DNA of 8,326 nucleotides from Candidatus Woesearchaeota archaeon (GTDB lineage Archaea; Nanobdellota; Nanobdellia; Woesearchaeales; UBA12501): NCBI GenBank assembly GCA_016203375.1, contig JACQMX010000096.1, positions 1 to 8,326 of the forward strand. Direction: 5' to 3'. Positions within the stretch are counted from its first letter, which is position 1. Each line of letters starts with the position of its first letter. Both the position numbers and the translations under genes were made by a program. Positions 1 to 6,620 of the stretch are shown here, piece after piece. The notes below the pieces were generated by a model. That model was not told the origin of the DNA. It ran no database searches and saw only the letters and a list, made by a program, of their open reading frames with translations.

Positions 1-50
1 GTTTTAAGCCATTAATGCAGATACAAGTTATAGGCAATAAATAAAGGCGT

Positions 51-701
51 TCAAAACTCTCCGAGCCTTTTCTGTCCTTTTTTTCGAATAAGCGCTTTAT
101 ATGACTCCCACGATTTGCGGAAGATCTCAGGGTACTTCTGATAATTTTTCTCTACAAATGCCTTCGTGTTCGGGTCCGCAGGGTAACCAGAGCCAATTTC
201 TTGGCCAATGCGTTTCTTTATGGCTTCGATCTCCCGATCACGAGTAACTTTTGCGAGGATGGAAGCCGCGGAAACTATTGGATACTTCTCATCTGCCTTA
301 TGTTCGGCAACGATTTCGCATTTTATCGTAAGTTTCTTTTTTACATATGTCGTATATGCCTTGATATTGGGACTTGGACAATCTAGAATAGCCTTGTCTG
401 GCTTGAGCTCATTGATTAATGCCACTGTATGATCAGCTTCAAGCCAGTTGAGATTTGTTTCCTCAGACTCAACCGCTTCATCAATCTCTTGCGGAGAAAC
501 AGGAACAATACGGTACGCTTTTACCGTCTTCTTGATATCATCAAACATGCTCTCCCGCTGTTTGGGGGAAAGCTGTTTTGAATCCTTCACGTGCAATGCG
601 ATAAGCTTTTTTTCGTCTTTATCATCTATAAGCGTGGCAGCTATCACCAGCGGTCCGATCATGGGCCCGCGTCCAGCTTCGTCAATGCCACAGATAAGCA
701 T
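51..701 (-). CDS. rnhB: Ribonuclease HII (archaeal type)
   Basis: Cleaves the RNA strand of RNA/DNA hybrids, including single ribonucleotides embedded in DNA and Okazaki primers. The 216-residue protein opens with the family signature GIDEAGRGPMIGP, which supplies catalytic Asp7 and Glu8. The other two acidic residues are Asp107 in ILDCPSP and Asp137 in HKADEKY, followed by the conserved SAASILAKVTRD segment and GSGYPADP. The length is typical of archaeal RNase HII. The last residues, QKRLGEF, fit the QxxLxxF form of a PCNA-interacting peptide, which would tie the enzyme to the replication clamp; this is inferred from pattern only. The ATG at 701 is chosen because the signature starts almost at once. 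A TATA-like box about 25 nt upstream suggests a leaderless or nearly leaderless mRNA. The gene is transcribed away from the rest of the window. Only 50 nt of its 3' flank is visible. Confidence 0.97.
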   Translation of the reverse strand: MLICGIDEAGRGPMIGPLVIAATLIDDKDEKKLIALHVKDSKQLSPKQRESMFDDIKKTVKAYRIVPVSPQEIDEAVESEETNLNWLEADHTVALINELKPDKAILDCPSPNIKAYTTYVKKKLTIKCEIVAEHKADEKYPIVSAASILAKVTRDREIEAIKKRIGQEIGSGYPADPNTKAFVEKNYQKYPEIFRKSWESYKALIRKKGQKRLGEF

Positions 702-723
702 TGGTCATTTCAGGCACGGGAGT

Positions 724-732
724 TATTTAAAG
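724..732 (-). promoter_or_regulatory. TATA box of rnhB
   Basis: Read on the minus strand this is CTTTAAATA, preceded by a purine-rich GAAAG that could serve as a BRE for TFB. Its centre is about 27 nt before the rnhB ATG at 701, so transcription would begin at or just before the start codon. Confidence 0.6.
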
Positions 733-776
733 CTTTCTAGGTTCGATGCCAGCTTTATCTGATCCTTGCCTCAGAC

Positions 777-832
777 ACGATTTTTGTTGGTGGTACTCCT
801 CATGGGCAGGGAGCACCACCAACAAAAATCGT
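777..832. repeat. Long palindrome, copy 1 of a dispersed hairpin element
   Basis: Bases 777-794 pair perfectly with 815-832 (18 bp, arm beginning ACGATTTTTG). After one A-C mismatch (795/814) a further 4 bp (CTCC/GGAG) form around a 10-nt loop (800-809, with a possible T-G pair at its base). A second copy with the same architecture lies at 8079-8136. The element sits upstream of the rnhB promoter and well before tRNA-Tyr, in non-coding DNA. It could be a REP/MITE-like palindrome, a bidirectional RNA hairpin or a protein-binding site. No transposase gene is present in the window. Confidence 0.85.
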
Positions 833-970
833 CATGCAAGAGAACAGCGAGGCAAATGCTTAAATACTCCCTTCACTTTCTCTCCCTGATGAGCACCGCA
901 AACTGTATACAAAACATTGCCGGGCAAGATTGCGGTAGTTCTATCTTCTCTTATTGCTATCGATAGGCCT

Positions 971-1031
971 GGGTTATTCTCCAGACAGTGTCTCTTCTTT
1001 CTACAAGGAGACAATGTTCTGGCAATAGCTC
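971..1031 (+). other. Strong irregular hairpin upstream of tRNA-Tyr
   Basis: Pairs read directly: 971-978 with 1024-1031 (including two G-T wobbles), 981-985 with 1018-1022, 986-987 with 1015-1016, and 989-994 with 1008-1013, about 21 pairs in all. A T bulge at 1017 and a G-A mismatch at 988/1014 interrupt the stem. Such a stem is unlikely to be wholly accidental, but whether it acts as RNA is unknown. Confidence 0.5.
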
Positions 1032-1042
1032 CGACCGCCCAT

Positions 1043-1050
1043 CATAATAA
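1043..1050 (+). promoter_or_regulatory. Candidate TATA box of tRNA-Tyr
   Basis: The A/T-rich CATAATAA is centred about 25 nt before the first base of the tRNA, the usual archaeal distance from TATA box to transcription start. The match to the consensus is weak. Confidence 0.4.
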
Positions 1051-1071
1051 CCAGATAGCTTTTGCTTTATT

Positions 1072-1143
1072 CTCCCTGTAGCTCAATCGGCAGAGCACTC
1101 GGCTGTAACCCGAGCCATGCGGGTTCGAATCCCACTGGGGAGA
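1072..1143 (+). tRNA. tRNA-Tyr (GTA anticodon)
   Basis: A full 72-nt cloverleaf: acceptor CTCCCTG with TGGGGAG (two G-U pairs near its base), D stem GCTC/GAGC, anticodon stem CTCGG/CCGAG with loop CTGTAAC placing GTA at 1105-1107, a 4-nt variable loop and T loop TTCGAAT. The C1-G72 pair with discriminator A73 is the archaeal/eukaryotic tyrosine identity set, whereas bacterial tRNA-Tyr has G1-C72 and a long variable arm. The T stem carries one C-A mismatch at its second pair. There is no intron and no encoded CCA. No oligo-T run follows, so transcription may continue into the hydroxylase gene. Confidence 0.96.
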
Positions 1144-1170
1144 TTATATCTAGAGAAGATAGTAAAGAAG

Positions 1171-1175
1171 GGTGA
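1171..1175 (+). promoter_or_regulatory. Shine-Dalgarno site of the hydroxylase
   Basis: GGTGA lies 5 nt before the ATG at 1181 and matches the archaeal anti-SD. It overlaps the alternative GTG at 1172, which decides the start in favour of 1181. An upstream TTATAT (1144-1149), at the very end of the tRNA, could act as a private TATA box but would start transcription on top of this site. Confidence 0.6.
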
Positions 1176-1180
1176 AAACC

Positions 1181-2026
1181 ATGGATATGGAAATTACAAA
1201 ACGAAATAATGGAAAGATAAAGCAGCGTTTTATCGTGCTGGATGCAGACCATCCGGGATTCCAGGATCCAGTCTATGTACGCCGACGAAACCAGATAGCG
1301 CAAGCCACACAACAGTACAAGGGCACGATAGAATCCATCCCAGTCATCCGTTATACTAAACAGGAGCACGCGGTATGGGAGTTTGTCTTCAGTAAGCTCG
1401 AACGCCTGAACAAGAAGTTTGCATACCGGAAGCACCGTGAGGGGATGGATGTCCTGAAGCTAGACCGGAAACGCATCCCCCAGATAAAGGCATTGAGCAA
1501 ACGGCTTGCGAAAACTACAGGTTTCCGCATGGTTCCTGTTGAGGGATTAGTCCACCCACGAATCTTCATGGAATCTCTCGCTGATGGCGTCTTCCTCTCG
1601 ACGCAGTACATCCGTCACCATTCAAAGCCTGGCTTCACGCCAGAACCGGACATCATTCACGAGGTTATTGGTCACGCCCCGCAATTGAATGATCCAGTTA
1701 TCGCGACGATCACCCGAGAGATTGGCGAAGGAGCAAAACGCGCCGATGACAAGAAATTGAAAGAGCTGGAGCGGCTGTACTGGTTTACGATCGAGTACGG
1801 CGTGTGCAGGGAAAATGGAAAACTGAAGGCATATGGGGCCGGAAACCTGAGCTCATTCATCGACCTCGAGCGGTGCGTGAGCAAGCAAGTGAAGCATCTT
1901 CCATTTGATGTGAAGAGGGTTGTAAATACACCATACGATCCCACTAAGCAGGCAATCGTGCTGTTTGTCGTCAAGTCGTTCGATGACGCCCTACGAGAAA
2001 TCCGATCATTTGTGAAAAAGATCTGA
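1181..2026 (+). CDS. phhA: Aromatic amino acid hydroxylase, phenylalanine 4-monooxygenase type
   Basis: Predicted non-haem iron, pterin-dependent enzyme that converts phenylalanine to tyrosine with O2. The 281-residue protein is a single catalytic domain without the N-terminal ACT domain of animal enzymes, as in bacterial homologues. The core is unmistakable: TQYIRHHSKPGFTPEPD, then HEVIGH giving iron ligands His160 and His165, and YWFTIEYG giving the third ligand Glu205. By alignment with human PAH, Arg145 (Arg270), Thr153 (Thr278), Trp201 (Trp326) and Ser224 in KAYGAGNLSSF (Ser349) of the substrate site are all kept. Substrate choice between Phe and Trp cannot be settled by eye; Phe is favoured because small prokaryotic members mostly act on it. 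The gene lies 37 nt behind tRNA-Tyr with no terminator seen between them. A GTG at 1172 would add three residues. The origin is probably bacterial transfer, by inference. Confidence 0.93.
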   Translation: MDMEITKRNNGKIKQRFIVLDADHPGFQDPVYVRRRNQIAQATQQYKGTIESIPVIRYTKQEHAVWEFVFSKLERLNKKFAYRKHREGMDVLKLDRKRIPQIKALSKRLAKTTGFRMVPVEGLVHPRIFMESLADGVFLSTQYIRHHSKPGFTPEPDIIHEVIGHAPQLNDPVIATITREIGEGAKRADDKKLKELERLYWFTIEYGVCRENGKLKAYGAGNLSSFIDLERCVSKQVKHLPFDVKRVVNTPYDPTKQAIVLFVVKSFDDALREIRSFVKKI

Positions 2027-2060
2027 GCACTATCGGAAAGCATGGTATCTGCACCAAAAA

Positions 2061-2069
2061 GTATATATA
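2061..2069 (+). promoter_or_regulatory. TATA box of the HPF-like gene
   Basis: GTATATATA preceded by CCAAAAA, a good BRE/TATA pair. The predicted start near 2090 gives a leader of about 30 nt to the ATG at 2123 and rules out the upstream in-frame ATG at 2042. Confidence 0.7.
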
Positions 2070-2122
2070 GATGGCAATCTAAAATGCAGCTACATCAAAA
2101 GACGTGTAAAAAGAGGCGGCAT

Positions 2123-2506
2123 ATGAAAGAACCAGGCATTCAATACATCGGTGCGAATGAGCTTACGCCTATTGAGCGCAATACACTCGACAAGCTTTCT
2201 ACGGAATATTATCCAAAAATTGAGCGCATGTTGAAAAACATGACGTCGCTCGTGATTCATGTGAAGCTCCATAAACTTTCAGGCAAGGGAAAGCGCGAAC
2301 CAGAGGCAAAGCGAAAAAAGATCGGCATTCACATCCGTGCTCTTGCTCCAACACGCATTTTCACTTCTACAAAAGCCTTTGATTGGGACTTGGCGAAAGC
2401 AGTGCACAAAAGCTTTGCGGACTTGCAAAATATTATCAAAAAAAGCATGCGTCCTGATGAGCAGCGCCCAAAGCGCGTCAGTAAAGTTTGGATTCGAAAT
2501 CTTTGA
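2123..2506 (+). CDS. HPF/RaiA-like ribosome-associated protein
   Basis: A 127-residue basic protein that I read as a member of the ribosome hibernation/RaiA (sigma-54 modulation) fold family. The order fits the beta-alpha-beta-beta-beta-alpha plan: a first strand GIQYIG, a long helix (about residues 16-37), strand SLVIHVKLHK (about 43-51), a lysine-rich turn, strand KKIGIHIRAL, strand RIFTSTKA, then the helix starting FDWDLAKAVHKSF and a basic C-terminal tail. The DWDLAKAVH segment is especially like HPF-family proteins. Such proteins bind the small ribosomal subunit near the decoding site and stall or protect idle ribosomes. The start at 2123 is chosen because GAGG (2113-2116) lies 6 nt before it and a TATA box at 2061 places transcription after the earlier in-frame ATG (2042). 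It appears to be monocistronic. Confidence 0.7.
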   Translation: MKEPGIQYIGANELTPIERNTLDKLSTEYYPKIERMLKNMTSLVIHVKLHKLSGKGKREPEAKRKKIGIHIRALAPTRIFTSTKAFDWDLAKAVHKSFADLQNIIKKSMRPDEQRPKRVSKVWIRNL

Positions 2507-2556
2507 TTATATTGATGATTTTGATCACCACTTCTAGGTAAATAAGCCACTAAAAC

Positions 2557-2564
2557 TTTATAAA
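2557..2564 (+). promoter_or_regulatory. TATA box of the PBP operon
   Basis: TTTATAAA preceded by TAAAAC, a near-consensus archaeal TATA/BRE. It predicts a transcription start around 2586, which lies past the GTG at 2583 and leaves about 20 nt of leader before the ATG at 2607. Confidence 0.7.
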
Positions 2565-2589
2565 CACGATCCTGTTTTTCGCGTGAATT

Positions 2590-2599
2590 TGGGGGTTAT
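2590..2599 (+). promoter_or_regulatory. Shine-Dalgarno-like site of the PBP gene
   Basis: The stretch GGGGGTTAT resembles GGAGGTGAT with two mismatches and ends about 7 nt before the ATG at 2607, supporting that start. Confidence 0.5.
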
Positions 2600-2606
2600 A
2601 GGCGCT

Positions 2607-5600
2607 ATGGCTAAAAATCATGGTGGCGATGAGCCATATTATCTGCGACGATTGCAAAGATTAGCGGAAAGTGGTTTTGATCTTACACCCACATCCACTT
2701 CTGAACAGGCATCACGACCATCGCCAGAGCCAAGCGATGAAACGGGAATGCCACCGTTTACCAATAATATTCTATTTCCTTCAGCTACACCATCTGCAAC
2801 GCTAGAAGAAATCGTTACGCATGAAACAACCAAGAAACGCAGTATCATAGGAAAAATTGCTGGCGGTGTTGTAAAAACGGTTGGCTATGCGCTTGGCTAC
2901 GCGACAATGTTGCCTGTCCTTGCAAAGTTCCCAGGCATTCGCAGGTCAAAAGTAGCAAAGACAGCCGCATGGCTTGTTGAGACACCAATAAAACTCGGCA
3001 CGCTTGGCACACTCGGCGCGTTAGCGGCACTTTCTTATGAAGCACACCATTATCCCTCTGATCATCTGCGTCATCTGGAAAATGCGTACGCATCACATGT
3101 TGTTTATGCAAATGGGAAGCAAGGAATCTTCTTCCCAAACTTTACTGGAGAAGATCTCGTAAGCCATCCAGTTAAGATTAGAGAGCTGCCATTGCATATC
3201 ATTCAAGCATTTTGCGCTCTTGAGGATGATGAATTCTATGGTGCTGTAGCGGCTGATCTCTCTGGAAAATCCAATGCCAGAAGCCATGTGCCATTGTACT
3301 ATGTTGATGGCCTTGATTTCAAGGGATTTGCACGCGCTGCTATCCATGACACTGGTGTCGTGTATGAGCGTCTTCGCGACCGTCGCGCTGGCAACTTGCA
3401 AGGCGGCAGTTCCGTCCCCATGCAAACAGCGGAAATCTACACAGAACGCCTTACCATGCATGGTGGTAATCCTGAAGAGCTTCTCAAGGGAAAATGGAGA
3501 GAAGCACGGAACACGCTGATGCTCTGGAAGATGTACTCTCCCGCGCAGATCATGGAATTTTATCTCAATAAATTGCCAGTACGCGGCAGCGCTGTCGGGT
3601 TAGAGGAGCTTTCCCGCTCAATGTTTGACAAGCCGGCGAAAGAACTCGCTCCTTATGAAGCCCTCGCTATCGCTTCTACGATAAGAAACCCAAATTCCAC
3701 AACACCATTCAAGAAAGCGAGTGAACCAGATAATGCAGCGCGTGACAAACGCAGAGCAGAGCTCAAGAATCGCATTGAGCAAGGCGTAGGCATGATGCGC
3801 GATCATGAATGGTTATCCCCCACTGAACATAATCGCTTGCTTACTGAATTCAGGGAGAAATACGCAAATCCTGACACGTTTTTCACGCAAGGCCGCCATG
3901 AGCTCGTGCGCGATCATGTTGTAGAATTTATTGTTGACGAAATGAAAAGTGAAGGTATTGCCTCTATCCTTCAACAACAGGGCATTACTCCAGAACAGTA
4001 TGGCACAGCTGGCTTAGAAATCCATGTCACTGTAGACAAACGGCTTGAAGATATCGCAAAATGGGCAGTGCGCCATCATGCTGGAGAAATAAGCACGCGC
4101 TTGACTGGCTTTTCTGACGCGCAGCGCGAAGAACCTGATACGGTTACTGAACCACGGCAGTATGGCTTTTATTATGGCAGAATAACCGATCTCGTGCTAA
4201 AAACGGACGCGAAATGGAGGATACAAGAAGCGGAATCATACGCTGAAGTCACGTTTGGCGATGGAAGCAGATTGCGAGGACAAATTCCCTATGCCCGTTT
4301 GCAACACATCGCCAATCTCGAGCGAAAAGAACAACCTGCTGATGTTCAAGCGTATGTGCTTTCCCATTTCCATCATGGCAAGATAGTGCTCACCAGTGTG
4401 CGTTCGTTTTCTAATAGTTCTGCTAGTGAAGCGCATCCCAATCCTTCGACAATCCAAGAAGCCATCCTGGACATTGAGAATTCCTCTCCCACCATCAATG
4501 CCTGCGTTGACGTTCAGCGACATGATGGCGGCATCGCGGCATTTATTGGGAGCGTAAATAATCTCGGCTTTAACTACTGCGGACCTGGAAAAAACAATCA
4601 AGGCATGCAGCCAGGCTCCGCGTTCAAAACTATTCTTTGGGATTTAGCTCTTGATTACGGATGGAATATTGCAAGCGAAGCGTTCCGCTTGCCAAACAAT
4701 GTGCGGCCATTTATTGTGGACATCGCTTTAGACGGAAGCTACAAGCTCCATGCGCCATTAAATGACCATGGCAGATACGCGGAAGTGGTAAACCCATATC
4801 AAGCATTTGCGGATTCAGAGAACATTGCACATTTTGCCCTGCAGTATCGCTTGTTTGATTTCTTAACGCCGGAACAATACCGTACGCTTGTCGCTCAAAC
4901 GCCGCTTGGCATGCAAGAAGGAGAGAATGAGCAAGCGTATTTTCATCGTCTCGCGCAGCGTGAGCGCGACGGCGGATTTGGCATTTATTATAACCAATCA
5001 TCCGTTCCCATAGCAGCCTTTGACATGGCTGTTCACGAACTTTTGCCAGCGGAGCGTGAGAAAGCAAAACTGCATCAAGAGAATGATCTTGATGGCTTGC
5101 TCTTGCTCTGGTACGGATATGAAGAGGGCATTGAGGAAGTGCAGCGCAAGCTCAAGCTTTCCCAACGGCTTTCAAGTGGCAATGAAGAAATTCGAGCTGT
5201 TGCGGAGCGAGACACGCGCCTTTCGAATTTTAATTATTTGCGCTTGATTGAGTTCAACGCTGCAACGCGCCAGAAACTTGATTATCTTCGCGCACATGTC
5301 GATGATATAGTCTCTGGAAATGTGATGGTGGAACTTGAACTACCATTGCAGAATATGTATCTTCAGGAAAATACGCTTCTTGTCATGGAAGATGGATGGC
5401 CAGTTCCCCCTGACGCAAAACCGGTAACAATAGACAGTCTTTTTGAATTCGCAACAGTAAATAGTGTCATAGATCCGCAAAAACTTGCCACGCTATTCCA
5501 GCCAAACAAGGTCAAGCTTGACGGCCTTATCTCGAGCGCGAGCATTGATTATGTTCAAAATAAAGTCATCACATTCACGCTTGACGATCTTCGCGCGCAG

Positions 5601-6611
5601 CCAGAAGAGCATCCAATGTTCAGGCTTCGAGCTGCCTTAAGTTTATTGAGAGATCATGCAAAAACGCTTGGCATGACCTCCACGCAACTTCCACTAGAGC
5701 CAACGATTATTCTTGGCGCTGGAAATGTTGTGCCGCAGGATTTCACGCGCGCGACGCGAACCATGCTTACGGGCACAAACTGCAGGCCATATATTATCAG
5801 CAAGATTGTTTATCATGACAAGGTCATCTATGAAGCAAAGCCATTTTGTGAAGTTATTTCACGAGACACCGCACATCAAGCGACGATGCTTGAGCTCATG
5901 CATGGGCCGATAGCGCATGGCACTGCTGCATTTATGAGTAAAGGAGAGCCACCTGCAGTCAGCGTTGCCACGAATCATGAAGGCGAGAATATTGCTATTG
6001 TGCCATACATGGTTGGCAAGACGGGAACAACATCAGGCTACACGGACGCGTGGTTGATTTATGCGATGTCGGATGTCAACAGGGCGCATGAAGCAACGCA
6101 CAATACGGTAGCGAGCGTTGATCCAGAACATATGCTCTTCATGACCGGCTGGATCGGTGATTACAACAAAAAGCGAGACACCATGAGTAATCGTGGCTTT
6201 AAGGTTTATGGTGCAGAAGTAGCTCCTATTCTTGCAGCTATTAGCAACGAAGCGTTGAAAGATGATGCAGCATATCTTAATCTTGCTGAAATTGTGCAGA
6301 ACAAGAACTTTATTTTGGTCAATGAACCAACAATGCTGCCACAAGGCTATACAAAGATGCCCGTATGGGTGTATAACGATGTGGGCACAATCGTTTACAC
6401 GGGTGAGTGCGCTATTGAGAGTCATCATCCGGCATTACACTGCGCGATGCCAGATGGCACACAGCGTGATATTAGCGGGCTTGTGCTGTACAAGCGCAGT
6501 TCGTATGGGCCAGGGATTGTAAACACGGTGCCGGTTCCCATGTCTGCTCTTCCCCCGGCGATGGGGATGCCAATACAACAAACACAAGAATCACAAACGC
6601 AAAATCAATGA
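2607..6611 (+). CDS. Class A penicillin-binding protein (GT51 transglycosylase + transpeptidase)
   Basis: A 1334-residue bifunctional murein synthase homologue. Order: a Ser/Thr/Pro-rich N-terminal tail (about 20-55), a hydrophobic amphipathic stretch (84-107), a likely membrane segment (126-145), a GT51 domain (about 195-370), an OB-like linker (about 520-605), and a transpeptidase (about 620-1250) with a Pro/Gln-rich tail. GT51 landmarks: EDDEF with Glu206, QGGSSVPMQ (266-273), KWRE with Glu299, and YLNKLPVRGSAVG. Transpeptidase landmarks: nucleophile Ser671 and Lys674 in QPGSAFK, SEN (737-739), and KTGTT from Lys1138. The family polymerises lipid II glycan chains and cross-links their peptides outside the membrane. 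About 270 extra residues separate SxN from KTG. The FxxHxG part of GT motif 1 and the TQQ of motif 2 are altered, so glycosyltransferase activity is uncertain. First gene of a two-gene operon. A GTG at 2583 is rejected. Confidence 0.93.
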   Translation: MAKNHGGDEPYYLRRLQRLAESGFDLTPTSTSEQASRPSPEPSDETGMPPFTNNILFPSATPSATLEEIVTHETTKKRSIIGKIAGGVVKTVGYALGYATMLPVLAKFPGIRRSKVAKTAAWLVETPIKLGTLGTLGALAALSYEAHHYPSDHLRHLENAYASHVVYANGKQGIFFPNFTGEDLVSHPVKIRELPLHIIQAFCALEDDEFYGAVAADLSGKSNARSHVPLYYVDGLDFKGFARAAIHDTGVVYERLRDRRAGNLQGGSSVPMQTAEIYTERLTMHGGNPEELLKGKWREARNTLMLWKMYSPAQIMEFYLNKLPVRGSAVGLEELSRSMFDKPAKELAPYEALAIASTIRNPNSTTPFKKASEPDNAARDKRRAELKNRIEQGVGMMRDHEWLSPTEHNRLLTEFREKYANPDTFFTQGRHELVRDHVVEFIVDEMKSEGIASILQQQGITPEQYGTAGLEIHVTVDKRLEDIAKWAVRHHAGEISTRLTGFSDAQREEPDTVTEPRQYGFYYGRITDLVLKTDAKWRIQEAESYAEVTFGDGSRLRGQIPYARLQHIANLERKEQPADVQAYVLSHFHHGKIVLTSVRSFSNSSASEAHPNPSTIQEAILDIENSSPTINACVDVQRHDGGIAAFIGSVNNLGFNYCGPGKNNQGMQPGSAFKTILWDLALDYGWNIASEAFRLPNNVRPFIVDIALDGSYKLHAPLNDHGRYAEVVNPYQAFADSENIAHFALQYRLFDFLTPEQYRTLVAQTPLGMQEGENEQAYFHRLAQRERDGGFGIYYNQSSVPIAAFDMAVHELLPAEREKAKLHQENDLDGLLLLWYGYEEGIEEVQRKLKLSQRLSSGNEEIRAVAERDTRLSNFNYLRLIEFNAATRQKLDYLRAHVDDIVSGNVMVELELPLQNMYLQENTLLVMEDGWPVPPDAKPVTIDSLFEFATVNSVIDPQKLATLFQPNKVKLDGLISSASIDYVQNKVITFTLDDLRAQPEEHPMFRLRAALSLLRDHAKTLGMTSTQLPLEPTIILGAGNVVPQDFTRATRTMLTGTNCRPYIISKIVYHDKVIYEAKPFCEVISRDTAHQATMLELMHGPIAHGTAAFMSKGEPPAVSVATNHEGENIAIVPYMVGKTGTTSGYTDAWLIYAMSDVNRAHEATHNTVASVDPEHMLFMTGWIGDYNKKRDTMSNRGFKVYGAEVAPILAAISNEALKDDAAYLNLAEIVQNKNFILVNEPTMLPQGYTKMPVWVYNDVGTIVYTGECAIESHHPALHCAMPDGTQRDISGLVLYKRSSYGPGIVNTVPVPMSALPPAMGMPIQQTQESQTQNQ

Positions 6612-6615
6612 GGAG
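6611..6615 (+). promoter_or_regulatory. Shine-Dalgarno site of the 452-residue protein
   Basis: AGGAG overlaps the last base of the PBP stop codon and lies 5 nt before the ATG at 6621, a strong site that fixes the start and supports translation from a shared mRNA. Confidence 0.75.
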
Positions 6616-6620
6616 ATCCT

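Larger units (their letters stand above)
833..1071 (+). other. Non-coding stretch with two hairpins; possible structured RNA
   Basis: No convincing protein gene is seen here. A weak TATA-like box (CTTAAATA, 859-866) would start a transcript near 889. Downstream, ACCGCAA (895-901) pairs with TTGCGGT (930-936) around an inner TTGC/GCAA stem. A much stronger irregular hairpin spans 971-1031: 8 pairs at the base (two of them wobble), then 5, 2 and 6 pairs separated by an internal loop, a bulge and a G-A mismatch, with a pyrimidine-rich apical loop. These may belong to one small RNA or to an extended leader of the tRNA-Tyr transcript. I found no complete box C/D pair and no ACA at the expected place, so I do not assign a class. 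Confidence 0.35.

Noticed and set aside
777..832. Palindromes read as intrinsic terminators of neighbouring genes
   Set aside because: The T runs sit at the outer 5' edge of the stem and pair with A runs; no unpaired T tract follows. Copy 1 also lies upstream of, not behind, the adjacent gene.
888..893. TGATGA as box C of a C/D sRNA
   Set aside because: No CTGA box D or usable D'/C' pair lies at the usual spacing downstream.
971..1031. Hairpin as an H/ACA guide RNA
   Set aside because: No ACA follows the stem base at the expected distance and no clear guide pocket is seen.
1172..1180. GTG at 1172 as start of the hydroxylase
   Set aside because: It overlaps the GGTGA ribosome site that is correctly spaced for the ATG at 1181.
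2042..2122. N-terminal extension of the HPF-like protein from the ATG at 2042
   Set aside because: It would lie before and across the TATA box at 2061-2069, and the extra residues do not look like the family.
2583..2606. GTG at 2583 as start of the PBP
   Set aside because: The TATA box at 2557 predicts transcription starting after this codon, and the SD-like site at 2590-2599 serves the ATG at 2607.
4236..4601. Minus-strand and shifted-frame open frames inside the large genes, such as this one
   Set aside because: They lie within strongly supported coding sequence, have no family features or ribosome sites, and read as shadows of the true frame.
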